Source of the DNA: Candidatus Parcubacteria bacterium
GTDB lineage: Bacteria > Patescibacteriota > Minisyncoccia > Phycocordibacterales > Phycocordibacteraceae
Direction: 5' to 3'
Length of the DNA: 11,415 nt
Assembly (NCBI GenBank): GCA_027459545.1
Contig: DAIDID010000011.1
Coordinates: 1-11,415 of the forward strand
The notes below the pieces were generated by a model. That model worked only from the letters and a program-made list of their open reading frames with translations, did no database searches and was not told where the DNA came from. Positions 5,383-11,105 of the stretch are shown one piece after another. Both the position numbers and the translations under genes were made by a program. The first letter of the stretch is position 1. The number at the start of each line of letters is the position of its first letter.

Positions 5383-6753
5383 TTAATTTTTTAGCTCAAT
5401 ATCGTGCGTACCACGCTTTATGTCGAATCGGTCCACTCCATCATCCAGATGAAGAATAAGTCCATCATCTGCATATTGTTTGAGAAGAGCAGTTGCTGTT
5501 TGGTGTGCACGAATTCGCAAGGTCGGATGCACCGTGCTTGTGGCTCGTATTTCTGCAAAGTACACCATACCTCGTAAGTCACCAGTCATGCGTATAGTCA
5601 CTCGATAGCCCATCGGCAGATAGTACTGCATTTCTTCAGGGGAAAGCTGGAGCAGACTTCTTCTCTGTGCATCTTGAGAAACTATGAGCTGCTCAGCTTT
5701 CTCACGAAGATCAGCAGGAAGTTCATTTAAGTACCATGGCTCAAATCCATGCCGAGTAGTGAGAAGTGGCATACGTGTGACAATCGCTCGATGACGCTGT
5801 AAGTCTCGGAATGAACCGAAATCGAGCAAGAATCGAAATCGTGAAGTCCCGCACTCACGAATTGAAAATGGCAATTCAGTCTTCTTTGGACGTTTCGCAA
5901 GTGCATCGCGGTATTCTGCGATGAGCAAGCGATCAATGCCGTCGTGGCTTAGTTCAAAATCAACTGGATGCGAATCATCGAAGTACGCGTGGAATTTTTC
6001 CATATCAGAATTATAGATCTCTGTTTCTGGGTGTCGTTCTGGGAGATCTGCCGCAAACGAGCTCGGATACGCCTCTAGAACTGCTTCAAGTAGCTTTGAC
6101 GCTATCTCGCGCACTTCTGGAAGTGGGTGGTGGCGAAGTGTAAGGATTCGATCACCAAATTGTCGAACATTTCCATACCAAGCAAGATTTGTCGATGCTC
6201 CAGCGGGTAGGAATGCACGCATCGTATCGAAGGCGCGTGCTTTGATTGCCTTTGTATAACTCTTTTCATTATCACCCGCACTCATCGGGTATCTTACGGT
6301 GAGCTCTTCGATCATGCGGTCGAGTCCTTCGAGATAGAAGTTTCTCCATGTCTCGAGGATTTCATCACCAATTTCAGAATTAGCAGGGTTCAGAAATTTC
6401 TGTTTTGCGAAGTCGATGTAGCGAGTTGACGCTTCTTGACCGTTGTAGAGAGGAAAATCTTGGAGTGCCTTTGCCGCAAGCATCGACACACCTTCAATGA
6501 AAACCGCGATGTGCGCATTGTCACCGATGGATTTGTGTCCATAGCCGACATAGAAAGAGGACATAAATTCATCCGAGCCTTTTTTGGCAAGTACCTCAAG
6601 ATGTTTTCGAAGTCCTCCAACTGAGCGGCTATGAAGTGCTGCAAGCATTGCTTGAGCCTCAGAAGAAATAAGCGCGCCAGTATTTAGGATAATGATTTCA
6701 CCCCCCGAAGAGAGGGGCTTGGATACGTGTGAAAGATCTGCAATATCTCGCAT
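5383..6753 (-). CDS. thyX: Tandem-domain ThyX-like flavin-dependent thymidylate synthase
   Basis: 456 residues from ATG 6753, about twice the length of a ThyX (220-260). ThyX makes dTMP from dUMP with methylene-THF, NADPH and FAD. Both halves match the ThyX fold. Half 1 has GHKS (72-75), a long helix, QEASTRY (106-112, the SxRY end of the signature), and GNVRQFGDRILTLRHHP (194-210, like the NxRSLxxFLxLR dUMP segment). Half 2 has RHR (320-322, the start of the signature) and TTRHG (332-336). It also has LPMGYRVTIR (379-388) and GDLRGMVYFAEIR (391-403). Half 1 has DFP in place of RHR, and half 2 lacks a proper SxRY. The start is set by AAGGAG (6761-6766), 7 nt before this ATG. An in-frame ATG at 6783 would lie within or before the promoter. 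The gene is monocistronic and divergent from tmk. It could be a ThyX relative with another role. Confidence 0.8.
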   Translation of the reverse strand: MRDIADLSHVSKPLSSGGEIIILNTGALISSEAQAMLAALHSRSVGGLRKHLEVLAKKGSDEFMSSFYVGYGHKSIGDNAHIAVFIEGVSMLAAKALQDFPLYNGQEASTRYIDFAKQKFLNPANSEIGDEILETWRNFYLEGLDRMIEELTVRYPMSAGDNEKSYTKAIKARAFDTMRAFLPAGASTNLAWYGNVRQFGDRILTLRHHPLPEVREIASKLLEAVLEAYPSSFAADLPERHPETEIYNSDMEKFHAYFDDSHPVDFELSHDGIDRLLIAEYRDALAKRPKKTELPFSIRECGTSRFRFLLDFGSFRDLQRHRAIVTRMPLLTTRHGFEPWYLNELPADLREKAEQLIVSQDAQRRSLLQLSPEEMQYYLPMGYRVTIRMTGDLRGMVYFAEIRATSTVHPTLRIRAHQTATALLKQYADDGLILHLDDGVDRFDIKRGTHDIELKN

Positions 6754-6760
6754 AGGGTTT

Positions 6761-6766
6761 CTCCTT
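6761..6766 (-). promoter_or_regulatory. Shine-Dalgarno site fixing the thyX start
   Basis: Minus-strand AAGGAG is 7 nt from the ATG at 6753 and is the best Shine-Dalgarno site in the window. It rules in favour of this start over the ATG at 6783. Confidence 0.8.
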
Positions 6767-6773
6767 GCTAGCG

Positions 6774-6782
6774 ATTCTACCA
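6774..6782 (-). promoter_or_regulatory. Extended -10 promoter of thyX
   Basis: On the minus strand TGG is followed by TAGAAT (6774-6779), an extended -10. Transcription would begin near 6767, just before the AAGGAG site, giving a leader of about 14 nt. It lies within 40 bp of the tmk promoter on the other strand. Confidence 0.5.
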
Positions 6783-6805
6783 CGGAGGATAGCAGACATT
6801 GAGCG

Positions 6806-6814
6806 TGTTAGCAT
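6806..6814 (+). promoter_or_regulatory. Extended -10 promoter of tmk, leaderless spacing
   Basis: TGT then TAGCAT (6809-6814) fits TGnTAnnnT. Six nucleotides separate it from the ATG at 6821, so transcription would start at or next to the start codon. No -35 and no Shine-Dalgarno site are visible. Confidence 0.5.
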
Positions 6815-6820
6815 CTATAT

Positions 6821-7528
6821 ATGAAAAGGGGTTTATTTATAGTGCTTGATGGAAATGATGGTTCAGGTAAGGCAACTCAAGCTAGCTTGCTCGCTGAGCA
6901 TTTTGCAAGAAAGGATATCCCTAGTGAAAAAATGGACTTTCCCGCGTATGAACGGAATTTCTTTGGAAAGTTAGTTGGGGAATGCCTTGCGGGGAAGCAC
7001 GGGGATTTTTTGCATATGGATCCAAAGGTTGCCTCTTGCTTGTATGCACTCGATCGTCAGGAATCAGCGCCGCGCATACGCGCGGCGCTAGATGACGGGA
7101 AGATCATACTTGCAGATCGATTTTCTAGCTCTAATCAAATTCACCAAGGTGGAAAAATAGCAGACGTCGAGGAAAGAAAGTTCTTTTTGAGATGGTTAGA
7201 CGAAATGGAGCATGAAGTTCTTGGTATTCCTCGACCAGATGCAATTATTTATTTACGGGTTCCTGTTGAAATAAGTCTCGCTCTTCTTTCAGAAAAGCGT
7301 AAAGCAAAAATCGGAGGACTCGAAGACGGTCAAAAGGATACAGTGGAGGAAGATAAAAATTATTTAGAGCGAAGTCACGAGACAGCGAATTGGCTTGCTT
7401 CGCATCAACCAAACTGGCACATAGTTGAATGTGCATCCGATGATAAAATGCACACACGAGAATATATTCATGGAGAAATAAGTAAGATAGTTTCAAATAT
7501 TTTGCTGTCTTTGAATATTTCAGAATAA
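6821..7528 (+). CDS. tmk: Thymidylate kinase
   Basis: 235 residues, slightly longer than the usual 200-215. It phosphorylates dTMP to dTDP with ATP, the step after thymidylate synthase. The P-loop DGNDGSGKATQ (10-20) sits right after the first strand FIVLD. YALDR (75-79) and ILADRF (96-101) match the DR-containing dTMP-binding segments (family DRY, here DRF). The LID region at about 158-185 has several Lys and Arg (SEKRKAKIGG), while the P-loop has no Arg, as in the E. coli-type enzymes. The usual GKT/S of Walker A is GKA here, with Thr next. It is transcribed away from thyX, and glyA follows after 19 nt. Confidence 0.9.
   Translation: MKRGLFIVLDGNDGSGKATQASLLAEHFARKDIPSEKMDFPAYERNFFGKLVGECLAGKHGDFLHMDPKVASCLYALDRQESAPRIRAALDDGKIILADRFSSSNQIHQGGKIADVEERKFFLRWLDEMEHEVLGIPRPDAIIYLRVPVEISLALLSEKRKAKIGGLEDGQKDTVEEDKNYLERSHETANWLASHQPNWHIVECASDDKMHTREYIHGEISKIVSNILLSLNISE
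7066..7089 (+). repeat. Perfect inverted repeat inside tmk
   Basis: AGCGCCGCGC (7066-7075) and GCGCGGCGCT (7080-7089) are perfect 10-bp arms with a 4-nt ATAC loop. This is much more G+C-rich than the surrounding sequence and encodes SAPRIRAAL. A stable mRNA hairpin is expected. Confidence 0.7.
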
Positions 7529-7538
7529 AGGCTACGAT
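7511..7538 (+). promoter_or_regulatory. Possible promoter of glyA at the end of tmk
   Basis: TTGAAT (7511-7516) and TACGAT (7533-7538) are 16 bp apart, with only 9 nt to the ATG at 7548. This would give a leader of 2-4 nt. glyA may instead be read from the tmk promoter, as the gap is only 19 nt. Confidence 0.35.
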
Positions 7539-7547
7539 GGGTACAAC

Positions 7548-8855
7548 ATGAATTACTATGAACATATACAAACTGAAGATCCTGAGCTATATGAACTTCT
7601 CGAAGGGGAAGAGGAACGTCAGCGCGATGGGTTGGAATTGATTCCATCTGAAAACTATGTGTCGCGTGCCGTGCGGGAAGCAATGTCTTCAGCGCTTACC
7701 AATAAATACTCAGAAGGATATCCTGGCAGGCGGTACTATGGCGGGCAGCAGTTCACCGACCAAGTTGAGCTCATCGCGATAGACCGCGCCAAAAAGCTTT
7801 TTGGCGCGTCACATGCAAACGTCCAGCCACTTGGCGGAGCAAATGCCAATATCGCTACCTACATGGCGCTCATGAATCCGGGTGACACAGTCCTAGGCAT
7901 GGATCTTTCGCATGGTGGACACCTCACACATGGTCACCCCGTGACGTACATTTCAAAGATCTTCAACTTCGTGCGTTACAAAATGAAAGATATTGAAACT
8001 GGAGAGATTGATTATGATGCTCTTCGGGAGACTGCACTCAAAGAAAAACCGAAAGTAATTCTCGCTGGCTTTTCTGCCTATCCGCGTGAGCTAGACTGGC
8101 AAAGAATTTCTGATATTGCAAAAGAAGTAGATGCAGTGTCAGTAGCAGATGTAGCGCATATTTCAGGACTTATTGCAGGAGGTTCACAGAAAAATCCATT
8201 TGAGTATGGTTTTGATGTAATGACTACCACTACACATAAGACGCTTCGGGGACCGCGCGGAGGAATGATTTTAGTAAATGGAAAAAATGGTCGAGGAGTA
8301 AATGGCGCTGATGATGCTTCGCGCGCGGAAGATATTGCAAAGAAGATAGACAAAGCAGTATTTCCTGGTCTCCAAGGGGGTCCGCATATGCACCAGATAG
8401 CAGCGAAAGCAATTTCATTTCGGGAAGCACTACATCCTTCTTTTAAAGTGTACGCGAAACACGTGGTAGAAAATGCTCAAGCTATGGCAGAGGTATTTCA
8501 AAATGCTGGTGTACGACTTATCACTGGAGGTACAAGCAATCACTTGATTCTCGCAGATGTTTTTGGCTCGCTTGGTATTTCAGGACACGATGCAGAAACA
8601 CTGCTTGACCAAGCCGGAATTACGCTTAATAAAAATTCAATCGCTGAAGATGTGCGAAAGCCAATGGACCCATCTGGAATACGTTTTGGAACGCCCGCAA
8701 TGACCACGCGTGGATTCGGCAAAGCCGAATCCACGCAAGTCGCCGGACTTATGATCGATGTCCTTACAAAGCGCGACGAAGCTACTGTAGCAAAAGCTCG
8801 CGAAGCTATACGTACGCTCGCACAGGAACATTCTGTTCCAGACTCATTTTTATAG
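7548..8855 (+). CDS. glyA: Serine hydroxymethyltransferase
   Basis: 435 residues, normal length. This PLP enzyme converts serine and THF to glycine and 5,10-methylene-THF, the one-carbon donor that ThyX needs. Key features: EGYPGRRYYGG (56-66), VQPLGGANAN (92-101), DLSHGGHLTHG (119-129, with the His that stacks on PLP), ADVAHISGL (200-208) and TTTTHKTLRGPRGG (226-239), in which Lys231 is the PLP lysine. FPGLQGGPH and a TTRGFG segment follow in the C-terminal part. VQPLGGANAN replaces the common VQPHSGSQAN, a substitution near the cofactor phosphate site. An insertion NGRGVNGADDAS occurs after the PLP strand. It follows tmk by 19 nt and precedes argS by 21 nt. Confidence 0.97.
   Translation: MNYYEHIQTEDPELYELLEGEEERQRDGLELIPSENYVSRAVREAMSSALTNKYSEGYPGRRYYGGQQFTDQVELIAIDRAKKLFGASHANVQPLGGANANIATYMALMNPGDTVLGMDLSHGGHLTHGHPVTYISKIFNFVRYKMKDIETGEIDYDALRETALKEKPKVILAGFSAYPRELDWQRISDIAKEVDAVSVADVAHISGLIAGGSQKNPFEYGFDVMTTTTHKTLRGPRGGMILVNGKNGRGVNGADDASRAEDIAKKIDKAVFPGLQGGPHMHQIAAKAISFREALHPSFKVYAKHVVENAQAMAEVFQNAGVRLITGGTSNHLILADVFGSLGISGHDAETLLDQAGITLNKNSIAEDVRKPMDPSGIRFGTPAMTTRGFGKAESTQVAGLMIDVLTKRDEATVAKAREAIRTLAQEHSVPDSFL
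7785..7808 (+). repeat. Perfect 24-bp palindrome inside glyA
   Basis: CGCGCCAAAAAG (7785-7796) is followed at once by its exact reverse complement (7797-7808). It encodes part of DRAKKLFGAS, a conserved SHMT stretch. As RNA it can form a stem with a T-rich 3' arm. Confidence 0.75.
8708..8736 (+). repeat. Perfect 13-bp inverted repeat inside glyA
   Basis: GCGTGGATTCGGC (8708-8720) and GCCGAATCCACGC (8724-8736) are exact complements across an AAA loop. It encodes the TRGFGKAEST part of SHMT. It has the strength of an intrinsic terminator stem but no T-run follows. Confidence 0.8.
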
Positions 8856-8861
8856 TTTTTC

Positions 8862-8870
8862 TGCTATAGT
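8862..8870 (+). promoter_or_regulatory. Extended -10 promoter of argS, leaderless spacing
   Basis: TGC then TATAGT (8865-8870) is a strong extended -10. Exactly 6 nt (TCGAGC) separate it from the ATG at 8877, so the mRNA should begin at or next to the start codon. No Shine-Dalgarno site is present. Confidence 0.6.
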
Positions 8871-8876
8871 TCGAGC

Positions 8877-10595
8877 ATGAAAGCGCACGCTGTAGCTGAT
8901 ATATCGCTAGAAATAAAAAAAGCCACAGCTGAGGCATTGCTTGAGTTCGGTGCTAAAAATGCTCAATTCGTCGTGGAGTGGCCTGTAGAAATAGCACATG
9001 GCGACTACGCAACGAATGCTGCAATGGTAGCAGCAAAGGAATTAGGTCAAAATCCGCGCGAGCTTGCGAGCGCGCTTGCACCACTTATAGCAGCAAAGCT
9101 TGAACCACTCGTTGCCAGTGTCGAGACAGCTGGACCTGGTTTCATAAACATTACTCTTTCTCCAGAAACGGTTTCGAGAAAAGTAAACGAAGCGATTCAT
9201 TTAGGAGCAGAATGGGGAAAAAATAATTCACAGCTCGATAAACGTATCATCATAGAATTTTCCTGCCCAAATCCTTTTAAGGAAATGCATATAGGACATA
9301 TGATGAGTACCATCATTGGCGAATCAATTGCGCGACTCACAGAATTTTCAGGAGCAACTGTATGCCGAGATACCTACGGCGGGGATGTTGGTCCGCATGT
9401 AGCAAAGGCACTATGGGCACTCCAGAAAAAAAATATCACCGAGCCTGTTTCTGCAGAAGAGATTGGAATAGCATACGCAGAAGGATCACGAGCATACGAA
9501 GAAGACGATAAAGTAAAAGCCGAGATCGATGCTCTAAATGTAGAAATCTATAAAGGAACTAATGATTCGCGTATGAATCTTTGGAGAAAAGGGCGCGACG
9601 TTTCCCTGGAAGCATTTAGAGATCTCTACAGAATTCTTGATACTCACTTTGACTACTACATCTTCGAAAGTGAAACTGCACCTATTGGTATGCGCATAGT
9701 GCAGGACGCAGCACAAAGTGGTGTATTTGAAGAAAGCGATGGTGCCATAATTTTTAACGGTGAGAAGCGCGGAAAAGAGAAGGGACTCCACACTCTTGTA
9801 TTCATAACGAGCAGAGGCACTCCCACATACGAGGCAAAAGATATTGGACTCGCATTTCTAAAAGAAGAGCGCTGGCCATCAGATGAGTCAATTATTTTAA
9901 CTGCAGCAGAGCAGGTTGGGCACTTTAAAGTTTTTCTTGCAGCACTTTCAGAAATCGCTCCAGCGCTCGCAGAAAAAACACACCATGTGCCACATGGCTT
10001 TCTTCGTCTTACAACAGGAAAAATGTCCTCTCGAGAGGGAAATGTCATTGCTGCACACTCACTCATTGCTAGCGTGATTGAGAAAGCTCTTGAGCGAAAC
10101 AGCGACCTACTCATAGCTGAGCAGGTCGCACTGGGAGCGATAAAGTATGCAATTCTCAAGGCTTCTGCTGGTTCTGATATAGTCTTCGACTATGAAAAAT
10201 CCCTCTCGCTTGAGGGCGACTCAGGGCCGTACTTGCAGTACGCACTTGCTCGAGCGAAATCACTACGTATGAATTCGAAACATATATCGAGCGAAGACAG
10301 TTCTGTTGACGAAAGTAGTCACAAAATACAAGAGGGAGTTCTTGTTGTATATGATATCGAACGACGCATCATACGATTCCCCGAGATAGTCGAAGAGGCT
10401 CAGAAAAATCTTGCACCACACACTATTGCACATTACCTTACACAGCTTGCGAGCGAATGGAATTCTTTTTACGCGCAAGGAAAAATTATTGGAAGTAGTG
10501 ATGAATCACACAAACTCCGCGTAACTGATGCATTTATCGTTACTATGGAAAATGGCCTAAAACTACTCGGCATCTCGGCTCCAGAAAAAATGTAA
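8877..10595 (+). CDS. argS: Arginyl-tRNA synthetase
   Basis: 572 residues, within the normal 550-590. This class I enzyme charges tRNA-Arg. The N-terminal additional domain (about 5-110) contains HGDYATNAAM (41-50) and AGPGFINITL (85-94). The catalytic domain has PNPFKEMHIGHMMS (131-144, HIGH at 138-141), YGGDVGPHVAKALWAL (167-182), and TGKMSSREGNV (380-390, KMSS 382-385). The anticodon-binding DALR domain begins near 445, with GPYLQYALARAKSLR just before it. The C-terminus GLKLLGISAPEKM is the usual ending of the family. The start at 8877 is supported by the -10 element 6 nt upstream and the complete N-terminal domain. No terminator is obvious after the gene. Confidence 0.97.
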   Translation: MKAHAVADISLEIKKATAEALLEFGAKNAQFVVEWPVEIAHGDYATNAAMVAAKELGQNPRELASALAPLIAAKLEPLVASVETAGPGFINITLSPETVSRKVNEAIHLGAEWGKNNSQLDKRIIIEFSCPNPFKEMHIGHMMSTIIGESIARLTEFSGATVCRDTYGGDVGPHVAKALWALQKKNITEPVSAEEIGIAYAEGSRAYEEDDKVKAEIDALNVEIYKGTNDSRMNLWRKGRDVSLEAFRDLYRILDTHFDYYIFESETAPIGMRIVQDAAQSGVFEESDGAIIFNGEKRGKEKGLHTLVFITSRGTPTYEAKDIGLAFLKEERWPSDESIILTAAEQVGHFKVFLAALSEIAPALAEKTHHVPHGFLRLTTGKMSSREGNVIAAHSLIASVIEKALERNSDLLIAEQVALGAIKYAILKASAGSDIVFDYEKSLSLEGDSGPYLQYALARAKSLRMNSKHISSEDSSVDESSHKIQEGVLVVYDIERRIIRFPEIVEEAQKNLAPHTIAHYLTQLASEWNSFYAQGKIIGSSDESHKLRVTDAFIVTMENGLKLLGISAPEKM

Positions 10596-10694
10596 AAAAG
10601 AAATCACACGCCTATTGCAAGAATTCTGTAGTGGCGGTAAGGTCATACGATGGCTATCGCACGGGCGGTAGTCAGTCATTAGGGGAGAGTTAGG
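10596..10694 (+). other. argS-10695 gap with repeat and in-frame mini-ORF
   Basis: This 99-nt gap has no clear terminator. GGCGGTA occurs twice (10633-10639 and 10664-10670, 31 bp apart). A 10-codon open frame, ATG 10650 to TAG 10682, has TAAGG 7 nt upstream and is in the same frame as the next gene. It could encode a leader peptide (MAIARAVVSH). TTGCAA (10615-10620) and TAAGGT (10638-10643) are a weak promoter guess with a 17-bp spacer. Confidence 0.3.
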
Positions 10695-11027
10695 TTGTCA
10701 AAAGACTCAGAAAAAAACAGGGAACGCTCCTTGAGAAAAAATGAAACATTGCTTCGAGCACTTGAGCTGAGCGGAAAGGGTATCTACAAGTTCTGGCTCG
10801 ACTCAGCGATGGCCGCTGGCATTTCGCCAAGACAGGCGAAAGAAGAGATTGCGAAGTATTTTACCTCCACACAATCTCCAGAGACGAGTATTATAATCCC
10901 TGGGCATATCCAGGGAACCTCTCAAAGGATTGTTATAGATAACGATCTTAAGAAAAAAAAGAGACGCCGACGCGCTCGCAATTCTTTGAGTGGTGAAGAG
11001 CACCCAGCCTTCTCTAATTACTTTTAA
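10695..11027 (+). CDS. Small basic hypothetical protein, TTG start
   Basis: 110 residues from TTG 10695. AGGGGAG (10681-10687), 7 nt upstream, is a strong Shine-Dalgarno site, and no in-frame ATG or GTG gives a better start. The first half (about 5-57) is helical and charged: KNETLLRALELSGKGIYKFW, then AGISPRQAKEEIAKYF, which resembles a small helical DNA-binding or adaptor unit. The middle (58-82) has short strands. It then carries a run KKKKRRRRAR (86-95), typical of nucleic-acid-binding tails. I do not recognise the family. It lies between argS and ileS and has its own terminator. Binding RNA or DNA is only inferred from charge. Confidence 0.65.
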   Translation: MSKDSEKNRERSLRKNETLLRALELSGKGIYKFWLDSAMAAGISPRQAKEEIAKYFTSTQSPETSIIIPGHIQGTSQRIVIDNDLKKKKRRRRARNSLSGEEHPAFSNYF

Positions 11028-11042
11028 GTATCCTCTTTAATT

Positions 11043-11079
11043 GCAGCCGGAGCGCGAATGCGCCCGGCTGTTTCCTTTT
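11043..11079 (+). terminator. Intrinsic terminator before ileS
   Basis: CAGCCGG (11044-11050) pairs with CCGGCTG (11064-11070), and GCGC (11052-11055) with GCGC (11060-11063), leaving one bulged A and a GAAT loop. TTTCCTTTT follows (11071-11079). It ends the 10695-11027 gene 16 nt past its stop. Confidence 0.8.
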
Positions 11080-11093
11080 GTGCCAGTAAACGA

Positions 11094-11099
11094 TAGGAT
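11094..11099 (+). promoter_or_regulatory. Possible -10 of ileS, or Shine-Dalgarno
   Basis: TAGGAT (11094-11099) lies exactly 6 nt before the ATG at 11106, the same geometry as argS and tmk. It also contains AGGA (11095-11098), 7 nt from the ATG, which could be a Shine-Dalgarno site. The two readings cannot be separated by eye. A promoter must lie near here because a terminator ends at 11079. Confidence 0.35.
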
Positions 11100-11105
11100 G
11101 AGTAA

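Noticed and set aside
6754..6783. Start of thyX at ATG 6783 (10 residues longer)
   Set aside because: The extended -10 TGG-TAGAAT lies next to this codon, so the codon would precede the transcript. ATG 6753 has AAGGAG at 7 nt.
6799..6804. TTGAGC as -35 of the tmk promoter
   Set aside because: Only 4 bp from the -10 hexamer, far too close. The promoter is taken as extended -10 only.
9656..10159. Open frame of 167 codons antisense to argS
   Set aside because: It lies wholly inside a clear argS gene and its product has no recognisable features.
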